NCBI GenBank assembly: GCA_003598015.1 | Contig: QZKE01000069.1 | Coordinates: forward strand, 1-47,281 | From: Actinomycetota bacterium | Lineage (GTDB): Bacteria > Actinomycetota > Geothermincolia > Geothermincolales > RBG-13-55-18 | DNA length: 47,281 bases | Direction: 5' to 3' | In this document: positions 7,045-15,454 of the stretch, one piece after another | Position numbering within the stretch: position 1 is the stretch's first letter | Layout of the letters: the number at the start of each line of letters is the position of its first letter | Made by a program: the position numbers and the translations under genes | The notes under the pieces: generated by a model | The model's database searches: none | Told to the model about the DNA's origin: nothing | What the model saw: the letters and a program-made list of their open reading frames with translations, nothing else

Positions 7045-9108
7045 ATGTACGGCAATTGGGGCAAACTTCTGAAAGTGGACCTTACGACGGGAGAGATCAC
7101 CGACTGGGACATCGAGGATTGGCTGTACCGGGATTTCCTGGGCGGCTCCGGCCTCGCGGCCTTCCTCTTCTTCGCGCTCAAGGGATACGAGGCCGATCCC
7201 CTCTCGCCCGAGAATCCACTCTTCATCATGAACGGGCCGCTATCCGGCACCAGCCTGCCCGGATGCTCCAGGCTGGAGATCTGCGCCCGCTCTCCCCTCA
7301 CCGGCATCTGGGGGGAATCGAGCATGGGGGGGCACGTATCGCCGCAACTGAAGGGCACGGGATACGACGGCATCGTCTTTACCGGCGCATCCGCCGCGCC
7401 GGTCTATCTCTTCCTCGACGAGCGGGGCGCGGAGCTGCGGGAAGCCTCACACCTGTGGGGTGGGAGCACGTTCGAAACCGAGGCCTCTCTCAAGGAGGAG
7501 ATCGGGGACAAGCGGGTCGCGGTCATGAGCATCGGTCAAGCCGGTGAGCACAAGGTAAAATATGCCAGTATTGTAAACGACCGGGGAAGTCTCGCGGCGC
7601 GCTGCGGCATGGGGGCGGTGATGGGCTCCAAGAACCTCAAGGCCGTCGCCATACGCGGGAAGACGAAATACCGCACCGCCGATGCGGATGCTTACAAGGC
7701 GGTAAGGCGCCAGGCCGTCGAGAACATCGACAGGAGCCTGTTCGCGGAGGGGCTCAATCTCTTCGGGACCAGTGGAGGAGTCGATCTGTCCTCCGCCATC
7801 TGCGACCTGCCGGTGCGCAACTGGCGGGAGGCGCAGTGGAAGGAGGGCATGCAGAACCTCTCCGGCGTTAGGATAGCCGATACCATCCTCACCGCGAGAC
7901 GTTCCTGCTACGCCTGTCCCATCGCCTGCAAGCGCGTAGTGAAGATCGCGGGTGGAGAATACGCGATGCCGGAGGGCCCGGGTCCCGAGTACGAGGGCAT
8001 AGGCGCGCTGGGTTTCATGCCCAGGATCGACGATATGCATGCCGTGGTGAAGGCGAATGCATTGTGCAACTCGTACGGCATGGACGTCATCTCCACCGGA
8101 GGCACCATCGCTTACGCCATCGAAGCGTTCCGGGAAGGGCTGATCGGCGAGGACCGCACCGGGGGGATCGCCCTGGACTGGAACCGGCCCGATCAGCTCA
8201 TCGACCTGATACACAAGATAGCCCGCCGGGATGGATTCGGAGATGAGTTGGCCGAGGGATGCCGCGCCATGGCCGAGAGGTATGGCGGCCGGGAATCCGC
8301 CATCCAGGTCAAGGGGATGGAATGCCCCATGCACGACCCCCGCGCCCTGTGGTCCATGTCCCTGGGCTATGCCACCAGCATCAGGGGCGCCTGCCACAAC
8401 CGGGACACCAATCTCGGGCTGGAGATGGGAATGGACGATCTCGAGGAGATAGGTTTTCCCCGCACCAGGCCCGGGCACAGCGAGGGCAAGGCCATGATGA
8501 CCATCCACTCCCAGGCCATCGCTTCGTTCTGCGATTCCGCCGTTATCTGCATATTCGCCTGGAAGGGCGCGGGCTCCACCATCGCCATGCTGGGGGACAT
8601 GGTGAACGCCGTCACTGGTTACCGCCTCTCCAGCGGCGATATCCTGGAGATCGGGAATCGCATATGGTACCTGAAGCGAGCCCTGGGCAACATGTGCGGG
8701 ATGACCAGGCAGGACGACCGCATCCCGGGGCGCATCATCTCGCCCCACCTCGAGGGTACCGCTTCCGAACTGCTCGGAGTGCTCAATCCGTTGATCAGGG
8801 TGAACAACAGGCTGCTGGGGATGATCGCAAACGAGAAAGTCCTGGAGTATGTCAAGCTGTTCAATGCCAGAGTGGTATTGCGCAATACCTTCCGAACGAT
8901 CAACCTGGCGGGAAAGCTCTTCCCGTCTCCGCGGCGCCTGTGCAAGGCGGGGGCGGAGAATGCAGGCGGCAGCCGCGTCGCGTTTGATCGCATGCTCGCG
9001 GAATACTACCGCCTGAGAAGGATAGACGAGCGGGGGTATCCAGAGGCCGCGGTACTGGAGGAGTTCGGGCTGCAAGCGGTGTCGCAAATCCTGCACGATA
9101 CGGGATGA
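7045..9108 (+). CDS. Aldehyde:ferredoxin oxidoreductase family (tungstopterin)
   Basis: A 687-residue AOR-family enzyme expected to bind bis-tungstopterin and one [4Fe-4S] cluster in the cytoplasm. The N-terminus (GKLLKVDLTTGEI, then FLGGSGLAAFLF) is typical. Cluster ligands are visible: C288, C291 and C295 in CYACPIAC, and a late Cys in FCDSAVICIF (C502, or C496), the DSxGxC equivalent. It is about 80 residues longer than the archaeal AOR, with the extra length at the C-terminus. AOR enzymes oxidise aldehydes to acids with ferredoxin, and relatives include benzoyl-CoA reductase BamB and glyceraldehyde-3-phosphate enzymes. Next to a B12 mutase and an amidohydrolase, it may oxidise or reduce an intermediate of the same route. 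Confidence 0.85.
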   Translation: MYGNWGKLLKVDLTTGEITDWDIEDWLYRDFLGGSGLAAFLFFALKGYEADPLSPENPLFIMNGPLSGTSLPGCSRLEICARSPLTGIWGESSMGGHVSPQLKGTGYDGIVFTGASAAPVYLFLDERGAELREASHLWGGSTFETEASLKEEIGDKRVAVMSIGQAGEHKVKYASIVNDRGSLAARCGMGAVMGSKNLKAVAIRGKTKYRTADADAYKAVRRQAVENIDRSLFAEGLNLFGTSGGVDLSSAICDLPVRNWREAQWKEGMQNLSGVRIADTILTARRSCYACPIACKRVVKIAGGEYAMPEGPGPEYEGIGALGFMPRIDDMHAVVKANALCNSYGMDVISTGGTIAYAIEAFREGLIGEDRTGGIALDWNRPDQLIDLIHKIARRDGFGDELAEGCRAMAERYGGRESAIQVKGMECPMHDPRALWSMSLGYATSIRGACHNRDTNLGLEMGMDDLEEIGFPRTRPGHSEGKAMMTIHSQAIASFCDSAVICIFAWKGAGSTIAMLGDMVNAVTGYRLSSGDILEIGNRIWYLKRALGNMCGMTRQDDRIPGRIISPHLEGTASELLGVLNPLIRVNNRLLGMIANEKVLEYVKLFNARVVLRNTFRTINLAGKLFPSPRRLCKAGAENAGGSRVAFDRMLAEYYRLRRIDERGYPEAAVLEEFGLQAVSQILHDTG

Positions 9109-9178
9109 GCGGTCCGCGTTCCACCCCGCTCTCCGCTTGCCGGGAAGCCCGCGCCGCTCCCTCGCCGGCCACTGGAAT

Positions 9179-9193
9179 CCGTATGACATACGG
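9179..9193. promoter_or_regulatory. Operator-like palindrome between AOR and zinc-ribbon gene
   Basis: CCGTATG-A-CATACGG is a perfect 7+1+7 inverted repeat in the 270-nt gap after the AOR gene, about 190 nt before the next start. It could be a regulator site. Nothing else is recognised in this gap. Confidence 0.3.
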
Positions 9194-9381
9194 AGGCCCG
9201 CAGCGCTTTATCCCACCCGATATCCAGGTTGCGGCTGAACACTATTCTCGTGGGTTCTTCTCCATGAAGTGGGGATGAATCGCTGATGGGACTCGTCAAG
9301 CCGGGACCAGGGATCACTTCAGAAGCCACCGCGTGATGACGATGGGATACTAAGTGTTGTTCAGGTAAGGGGGTGGAAGCA

Positions 9382-10506
9382 GTGGCATCGATAAAGCGCT
9401 GCAGGGAATGTGGGGTTCCTTTCTCCAAGAAGGATCTGCAATGGACCCCGGGTGGGGTGATCGAGCAGATGCTGCCGCCACACCAGCGCCAGGTACTCTG
9501 CGAGTGCGATTTCATAGATCCGCTCTTCGCGGGTATCTCGCGCCTCCTGGGCCTTCCCATCGATCATATAGTGATCGAGAGCAGGCGTAGAGAGGTGGAG
9601 CAGTATGTCGCGGCGAGATATCCCGCAAGTTTCAGAAAAGCCTTCAAGAAACTCAACGATCTTGCTGATGGGGATCGCATGTGGCAAAGGGCGGTCCGGA
9701 ACGTGCTCTCGAAGACGGGCAAGTTGTTCTTCGTGAGAGTCAGCGACATAGGAAGGGCTTGCGGCTTCGGGGATATCCTTCCGAGCGAACTGTGGGAGGA
9801 GAATGACCGCTACGCCTATCGGGTCAATACCATACGCAAACCATATTCACTCCTCCTCTATCTGGGCGAGACCCTGGGGAGCGCCGAGCCCTGGGACCTC
9901 GAGGATATGTGCGTTGACTACGAGAAGACGGGTGACGACACTTACAGGGTTATGCTGAGTCCCGGCAGGCATCCCATCGAGCTGGCGGACAGGCTGCAGG
10001 TGCGGAAACGCGCCTACAGACCCGGCGATATGGTCTTCGAGTTGTGTCCGGGGTGCGGCCTGCCGCGCATTATCTCCCACTTCCGTTGGGACCTGAAGGA
10101 CGGGGTCATCACCGATCCCGGCACCGGGCGGAGAATGGCGATATACAGCCCGGCGTCACTGGAGGCTATCCTGGAAGACCTCGAGGCCGAACTGGGTGAG
10201 ACCCTGACGGAGGCGGTTATCACCGCACAGCGGGATTACGTCAAGTCGACCTACGACGTACGGGACTGGAAGGTAAGGGGCGCCGAGGGCCTCAAGCGGG
10301 AACTTGCGCTACGCGGCCTGGGAAACCTCACCACATTCCGGGAAGAAGGCGGCGGGGTGGAGATCCATATCGAGAACGCCTGCATACATCCCGTAATGGT
10401 GGGGACGGCTCAGGGGTTCTTCGAGCTGGCCGGGGAACTGAAGGAATCCTCTTGCGCATGGGTGGCCGCGGAGGATGGCGATCTGAAGATATCCCTTAAC
10501 GCCTAG
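9382..10506 (+). CDS. Double zinc-ribbon protein of unknown function (paralogue of 45942-47018)
   Basis: A 374-residue protein that I do not recognise. It opens with a CxxC knuckle (RCRECGVP) followed by CEC, has a central alpha/beta region, and a second knuckle, ELCPGCGLPRIISHF, near residue 225. A conserved block follows: DLKDGVITDPGTGRRM, then an acidic helix ILEDLEAELGETL and AQRDYVKSTY. The same order, with the second-ribbon block and GVIT and ELGDS, occurs in the 45942-47018 protein. The stretch before the second ribbon looks like a small-molecule sensor of the V4R kind, but that is only a guess. The start is the GTG at 9382, preceded by AAGGGGG at 9367-9373; the GTG at 9373 overlaps that site. 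Confidence 0.7.
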   Translation: MASIKRCRECGVPFSKKDLQWTPGGVIEQMLPPHQRQVLCECDFIDPLFAGISRLLGLPIDHIVIESRRREVEQYVAARYPASFRKAFKKLNDLADGDRMWQRAVRNVLSKTGKLFFVRVSDIGRACGFGDILPSELWEENDRYAYRVNTIRKPYSLLLYLGETLGSAEPWDLEDMCVDYEKTGDDTYRVMLSPGRHPIELADRLQVRKRAYRPGDMVFELCPGCGLPRIISHFRWDLKDGVITDPGTGRRMAIYSPASLEAILEDLEAELGETLTEAVITAQRDYVKSTYDVRDWKVRGAEGLKRELALRGLGNLTTFREEGGGVEIHIENACIHPVMVGTAQGFFELAGELKESSCAWVAAEDGDLKISLNA

Positions 10507-10695
10507 AATCCGGCTATATCCCGCAAGACGCTTGACCGTCTACATCTTGACTACCCCTGGTAGAGTCAGCACGCAGGCGCGGCGACGCATCCGTGATATG
10601 AATCATTGCCCGTTTCCTTGCTCTGTTGCAATATGTTTTCACGCATGTGGGAAAAATAATCAGAAAGAAGTTGCGAGTAGAGGAGGTAGAAGAAC

Positions 10696-11187
10696 GTGAG
10701 CACCATGGATAATCTCAAGGAGGCCTTCGCCGGGGAGTCCCAGGCGAACCGCAAGTACCTGGCCTTCGCGAAGAAGGCCGACGAGGAAGGGTACGCCCAG
10801 GTGGCCAGGCTCTTCCGTGCCGCCGCCGACGCCGAGACGGTGCACGCCCACGCCCATCTCAGGGTGATGGACGGCATCGGGAGCACCGGGGAGAACCTCG
10901 AGCAGGCCATAGGTGGGGAGACCGAGGAGTTCAAATCCATGTATCCCCGCATGATGGAAGAGGCCAAGGCCGAGGGCAACGACCCCGCCTACATCTCCTT
11001 CGCCAACGCCAATGCCGTGGAGGAGATCCACGCCGGGCTCTATCAGAAAGCCCTGGACAACCTGGGGAACAACGAGGAGACGGTCTACTACGTCTGCCAG
11101 GTCTGCGGCAACACCGTGGAGGGGGAAGCCCCCGACAAGTGCCCCATCTGCGGCGCCCCGAAAAAGATGTTCAAAAAGATCGACTGA
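10696..11187 (+). CDS. rbr: Rubrerythrin
   Basis: A 163-residue non-haem iron peroxidase protecting anaerobes from hydrogen peroxide. The N-terminal ferritin-like four-helix domain has the diiron ligands spread over AGESQANRKY, DAETVHAHAHL, GETEEF and EEIHAGLY. The C-terminal rubredoxin-like domain has CQVCGN and CPICGAP, two CxxC pairs for one iron. Length and order are those of the short rubrerythrins. The start is GTG 10696, set by AGGAGG at 10681-10686; the ATG at 10705 would be too far from it. A clean intrinsic terminator follows, and the upstream gap of 190 nt presumably holds its own promoter, so it is probably monocistronic. Confidence 0.95.
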   Translation: MSTMDNLKEAFAGESQANRKYLAFAKKADEEGYAQVARLFRAAADAETVHAHAHLRVMDGIGSTGENLEQAIGGETEEFKSMYPRMMEEAKAEGNDPAYISFANANAVEEIHAGLYQKALDNLGNNEETVYYVCQVCGNTVEGEAPDKCPICGAPKKMFKKID

Positions 11188-11217
11188 TCGGCAGAGCCCC
11201 GCAACAACAGGCTCCGA

Positions 11218-11258
11218 GCAAGCACCTCTTTCCCACGGAAAAGGTGCTTGCCTTTTTC
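11218..11258 (+). terminator. Intrinsic terminator of rubrerythrin
   Basis: A 10-bp perfect stem (GCAAGCACCT at 11218-11227 with AGGTGCTTGC at 11242-11251) is followed at once by CTTTTTCC. It lies 31 nt after the rubrerythrin stop and reads on the plus strand. Confidence 0.85.
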
Positions 11259-11351
11259 CGCCTTGGGTATCTACTCTGATAGGAATCCATGCCGATACGG
11301 CATGGCCTTATATCCGCCGTCCGGCTCATGCTCCGCAAGGGGAAGGCCCAT

Positions 11352-12791
11352 ATGATGCCACGCAAGGACCGCGCTTCCCGCCTCGCCCTCTTCGCCCTCC
11401 TGCTCGGACAATGCATGACCGCCATGGACGTGGCCATGGTCAACGTCTCGCTCCCTTCCATCCGCGAGGATCTCAACATAAACATCGCCGCGGCCGGCTG
11501 GGTGATGATCATCTTCTTCCTGCTGACCACCAGTTTCATGATCAGCTTGGGGCGCCTGGGGGATATATCGGGACACAAGAAGGTCTTCGCCACCGGTCTC
11601 CTGTTCTTCATGGGCGGCTCGCTGGCAAGCGGCTTGTCCCCCGGCTATTACCTGCTCCTGGGTGGCCGCGCCCTGCAGGGTATCGGGGCCGGGATGATCT
11701 CGTCCAATCTTCCCGCCCTCATGACCGCCGTCTTCCCGGAGGAGGAGCGCGGTAAAGCCCTGGGGCTCGCGGCGGCCACCATATCGCTGGGCTTGGCCGC
11801 GGGGCCATTCCTGGGGGGGCTGATCAGCGGCACGGTGGGCTGGAGATACCTCTTCTTCATAGCCCCGCTCCTTCTTCCCGCGTCCATCATCCTGTGCTAC
11901 CGGTTCGTGCCCGAGAACCGGGCTGCCGAAGCGGAAGCAATGGACATCTATGGCGCCGGGCTCATCCTGTTCTTCTTCGCCCCGGCGACCCTGGCCATGA
12001 CCCAGGGCAGGATCTGGGGGTGGACGTCCCCCGCCACCACCGGCCTGCTGATCATCTCCATGGCCGCCGCGTGGTTGTTCGTCAGGCACGAGAGGACGGC
12101 CGCCCATCCCGTTATCGAGCTCAGGCTCTTCTCCAATCCCGACTTCACCCTGAGCAATCTCGCCTACTTCGCCTGTTTTATCTGCCTGCAGACGGTTCTC
12201 TTCGCCACTCCCTTTTTCCTGCAGTATTTCCTGGAGATGACGCCCCAGGCCATCGGAGTCGTGATCGGCACCATCAACATACTGGCCTTCCTGCTGCTGG
12301 TGCCCAGCGGCATCCTCTCCGACCGTATGGGCACCATGCGACTCGAGACAGCGGGCATGGCTTTCATATGCCTGTCCCTCGCACTCCTGGCCTTCGCCGG
12401 TTCCAGCCTGACCCTCCTCCTGGTGCTGGTCTCGCTGATCCTGTTGGGTATGGGATACGGCGTCTTCTGCTCACCCAACTACAGCGCGGTGCTGGGAAGC
12501 GTTATGGAATCCCGCCGCGGCGTCGCGGGCGGGGTTTACAGCACCATGCGCAACATCGGGAGCCTTACCGGAACGGCCATGGCCAGTTCGGTCCTGGGAC
12601 AGTGGGCCGTCGATGCAGCCTCGCTGCGGGAAGCCGGCGGCTCCTATACCAGCCCCGCCTTCACGGCCGCGGTGCGACACGCCTACCTCGCGGCCCTGCT
12701 CGTGGCGTGCGTGGGATTGCTCTTGTTGGTGGTTAAATACCTGCGGGATCGTAAGAAGCCGGGGCCGCTCGCCAAGCGCCAGACCGTCTAG
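11352..12791 (+). CDS. MFS transporter, DHA2 (14-helix drug:H+ antiporter) family
   Basis: About 479 residues with many hydrophobic helices. The first helix carries the family signature (GQCMTAMDVAMVNVSLPSI), followed by the loop GRLGDISGHKKVF, the MFS motif A region, and GRALQGIGAGMI. Spacing and length fit the 14-helix EmrB/QacA group, which exports lipophilic compounds by proton antiport. The frame is open from 11289, but the likely start is ATG 11352 (or 11355), since the residues before it are polar and AAGGGGAAGG lies just upstream. It stands alone between the rubrerythrin terminator and a convergent gene; no regulator is adjacent. The exported substrate is unknown. Confidence 0.85.
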   Translation: MMPRKDRASRLALFALLLGQCMTAMDVAMVNVSLPSIREDLNINIAAAGWVMIIFFLLTTSFMISLGRLGDISGHKKVFATGLLFFMGGSLASGLSPGYYLLLGGRALQGIGAGMISSNLPALMTAVFPEEERGKALGLAAATISLGLAAGPFLGGLISGTVGWRYLFFIAPLLLPASIILCYRFVPENRAAEAEAMDIYGAGLILFFFAPATLAMTQGRIWGWTSPATTGLLIISMAAAWLFVRHERTAAHPVIELRLFSNPDFTLSNLAYFACFICLQTVLFATPFFLQYFLEMTPQAIGVVIGTINILAFLLLVPSGILSDRMGTMRLETAGMAFICLSLALLAFAGSSLTLLLVLVSLILLGMGYGVFCSPNYSAVLGSVMESRRGVAGGVYSTMRNIGSLTGTAMASSVLGQWAVDAASLREAGGSYTSPAFTAAVRHAYLAALLVACVGLLLLVVKYLRDRKKPGPLAKRQTV

Positions 12792-12833
12792 CCACTCGTC
12801 GTGCTCCAGAGTCCGGGGGCCGGCAAGCGCACG

Positions 12834-13904
12834 TCATCTCGTCCTGTAGCGGTAGCCGGGTGGCCACAGGGTGAAGAGCATGGCGTAGGGGAAGGAGTCC
12901 GGGTCGTAGGTGGAGAGGATGGCCTGCGTCAATGGTTTCAGGACGGCGTGGGGCAGGTATTCCCGGCACTTGCGGAATGCGAACTGCGGCCAGTACAGGG
13001 GCGCCAGCCGTTTGAACTCGCGCAGCGCGGCGTCGCGGTCGCAGGCCGCAATCGCCGCGATCTTCCCCGAGACCAGGGCGCCGTTTACCCCGAAGAGCAG
13101 CACCGGGCTGATCAATCCGGCCAGGGTGCCGGCCAGGATCATGTCCCCCCGCAGGAGGCGCCGGTTGCTCCAGCTCCCCAGGGGCCAGGCGGCCCAGGTG
13201 GCGACGCGGTCGTCCCAGGCGTCGAACTCGATGCCGTCTCCCGCCGCCAGCTTGGCCTTGAAATCTTCCTTTTCGCCGTCGGTCATGGGTCTCTGCGCGC
13301 TGAAGACCAGGGCTCCCGCCGCGTCTCCACGCTGGAAATAATAGCCAAACTCTCGCGTGAAGCCGTCCAGGTAGATGATGACGCTGGGGCGGGACGGGTC
13401 TCCCTTTCCCGTGGCCATGTGGCAGAAGAAGGGGCGGCAGGGCAGGTCCATGGCCTCGAAGGCCTCGCGGTCCAGTCCGGTGGCGATGATGGAGCCTGGG
13501 GGCAGTTCCTTTATCTCCTGCTTGGAAAGCCTGTTCCCCAGCAGCACCTCCACTCCCTCCCCCAAGGCCTGGCGGTAGAGCACGTTCTCCAGCGAGCGTT
13601 CCCCCTTGCCCCGCTCCACCGTGAAGCCCTCCACCCCGCGGGGCAGGCCGAACTCGAATTTCCGGCCGTAGGCCCAGGCGCGGGTGAGGGTCCATGGTTC
13701 CAGGGCCTCCTCGACCTCTACTCCCAGCTCGGCCCCGATGGCGGGGACGTCCATGATGGTGGAGTCCGCGTAGGACAGGTCTCCCCCCATGTAATCCCGC
13801 CCCTCGTGGATCCTGACCTCAAAACCCCGGCGGGCCAGGTTTATTCCCGCCACCAGTCCGGCCAGTCCCGCCCCTACTATCCGTATCTCTTTGTCTCTGG
13901 CCAT
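12834..13904 (-). CDS. FAD-dependent oxidoreductase (geranylgeranyl-reductase-like fold)
   Basis: A 356-residue single-FAD oxidoreductase. The dinucleotide motif is at the N-terminus (EIRIVGAGLAGLVAGINLARRG), and a second FAD contact, RGDMILAGTLAGLISP, lies in the C-terminal third. The second motif has AGT.AGL where most relatives have GDAAG, a notable departure. The start is ATG 13904, preceded on the minus strand by GGAGGG; the open frame runs 57 nt further, but without a ribosome site. It is convergent with the DHA2 carrier and divergent from the SHMT-like gene. The substrate is unknown; lipid or isoprenoid reduction or a monooxygenase-like role are both possible from the fold. Confidence 0.72.
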   Translation of the reverse strand: MARDKEIRIVGAGLAGLVAGINLARRGFEVRIHEGRDYMGGDLSYADSTIMDVPAIGAELGVEVEEALEPWTLTRAWAYGRKFEFGLPRGVEGFTVERGKGERSLENVLYRQALGEGVEVLLGNRLSKQEIKELPPGSIIATGLDREAFEAMDLPCRPFFCHMATGKGDPSRPSVIIYLDGFTREFGYYFQRGDAAGALVFSAQRPMTDGEKEDFKAKLAAGDGIEFDAWDDRVATWAAWPLGSWSNRRLLRGDMILAGTLAGLISPVLLFGVNGALVSGKIAAIAACDRDAALREFKRLAPLYWPQFAFRKCREYLPHAVLKPLTQAILSTYDPDSFPYAMLFTLWPPGYRYRTR

Positions 13905-14154
13905 GCTTCCCTCCCCGCAACGCCGTAGGTCATCGACTTCGAGTATACCCAAGCTATCCACTCAACTGCAGCCACTTTTCCATCCGCCCATTGTCGCGGG
14001 CCACCAGAGCGGCGCAGCCGCGGCGATGAAGACGGCGTGCAAGGCTCTCCGCGACAAGCCTCCGGCCCCCGCGACGGTTCAAGCCAAGGGATGCTTGGGA
14101 TCATGACCTACATACATAGCGCCCTGGTGTAGAATCAAGGCGAAAGGACATACG
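13905..14154. promoter_or_regulatory. Divergent intergenic region, probable promoters
   Basis: About 250 nt separate the divergent FAD oxidoreductase and SHMT-like genes, so both promoters should lie here. A TAGAAT box sits about 25 nt before the SHMT-like start, with no convincing -35 partner at 17 nt. I see no gene, palindrome or RNA in it. Confidence 0.35.
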
Positions 14155-15315
14155 ATGCCCGATTCGGAGATCTACGCGTATATCGAGCAGCACGAAAGGC
14201 TGCGGTCGGATGGCGTCAACCTCCTCGCCTCCGAGAACTGCCTGTCGCGGAGAGTCCGCTCGGCCCTGGCCAGCGACCTGGCGGGAAGGTACCAGGACGC
14301 GGGTTACGGCGGTTCCCCTTACGCCCGCAAGATCGTCGCCGCCACCGAGAAGCTCGCCGGCAGGCTGTTCAAGTCGGGGCATGCGCTTGTCTCGTCCCTT
14401 TCCGGAAATCTCTGCGTGCTTGCCGCCGTGACCGCTTTCACCGCCCCGGGCGACGCGGTCGCCATGCTTCCCTTCACCGCCGGCGGCTATCCCTTCGGCC
14501 TGGAGAAGTTCCACCGCCGCAGGGTGACCTTACCCGCCGGCGAGGACAGCCTGGCCGTCGATGTCGCGAAGTCTGTAAAGTTGATGGTGTCCGAGGGGGC
14601 CGTGCTCGCCTTCCTGGGCGCCTCGTTTCTTCCCTTCCCGCATCCCGTCAGGGAGATGCGGAGGGGGCTGGATGCGGCGGGGCACGGGTGCCTCCTGGTC
14701 TACGACGGCTCCCACGTCCTGGGCCTCATCGCCTGCGGCGAGTTCCAGGACCCTCTACGGGAGGGAGCGGACATGCTCATCGGGAGCACCCATAAGACCC
14801 TCTACGGACCCCAGGGCGGGCTCGTGCTCAGCGACTCCGCCGCCCTCGCCGCACAGATGCGCAAGATGCTTGAGCTCGACCTCGAGTCGGGTATCGGCCT
14901 GGTGGACAACCCCCACCTCAATCGCATCGCCGCCCTGGGGCTGGCCTTTGAGGAGTTGCTGGACGACCCCGGATACGGTGCCAGGGTGGTGGAGAACTCC
15001 CGCGCTCTCGCCCGTGCCCTGGACGGATCGGGCGTGCCCGTGCGCCTGCGGGAGCGCGGGTATACGGCCTCGCACCAGATATTGCTGGACCTTGGTGCGG
15101 ACGGAGCGGAAAAGCTCTGCCGCGCGCTGGAAGAAGTAAACATCTTCATCGACGCCTGGGGAAGGCTGGGGACCGCCGAGGTCACCCACCGCGGCATGGG
15201 CCCCGGGGAGATGAGCATCCTGGCCTCCTGGATCGCCGCGGTATACGCGGGTGAGAGGAGGGAGAGGCTCGCGAAAGAGGTAAGGGAACTGGCGTTCTCC
15301 TTCCCGTCCCTGTAG
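14155..15315 (+). CDS. Divergent serine hydroxymethyltransferase-like PLP enzyme
   Basis: A 386-residue fold-type-I PLP enzyme nearest to serine hydroxymethyltransferase. The N-terminal NLLASENCLS motif and the PLP-lysine motif GSTHKTLYGPQGG (about residues 211-223) are well preserved, as is a DxxH before it (YDGSHVLGLIACG). It departs from GlyA elsewhere: the EGYPGKRYYGG substrate loop reads DAGYGGSPYARK, and GGHL reads AGGY. It is also about 30 residues short. A changed amino acid substrate or loss of folate dependence is likely, as in 2-methylserine or aldolase-type relatives. It is monocistronic, divergent from a FAD oxidoreductase, with start ATG 14155 after GAAAGGA. Confidence 0.78.
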   Translation: MPDSEIYAYIEQHERLRSDGVNLLASENCLSRRVRSALASDLAGRYQDAGYGGSPYARKIVAATEKLAGRLFKSGHALVSSLSGNLCVLAAVTAFTAPGDAVAMLPFTAGGYPFGLEKFHRRRVTLPAGEDSLAVDVAKSVKLMVSEGAVLAFLGASFLPFPHPVREMRRGLDAAGHGCLLVYDGSHVLGLIACGEFQDPLREGADMLIGSTHKTLYGPQGGLVLSDSAALAAQMRKMLELDLESGIGLVDNPHLNRIAALGLAFEELLDDPGYGARVVENSRALARALDGSGVPVRLRERGYTASHQILLDLGADGAEKLCRALEEVNIFIDAWGRLGTAEVTHRGMGPGEMSILASWIAAVYAGERRERLAKEVRELAFSFPSL

Positions 15316-15454
15316 CCGATGATCGCCTACATTCCTTGACAATCGCGACACGAACCGGACTATAGAGATATGGATGCGATGCGCGGATGGGCACGATCTG
15401 ACTCACCCAGGTCGGCGGCGTTATCGTGGCGGAAACAGAGATGAGGCTGACGCG

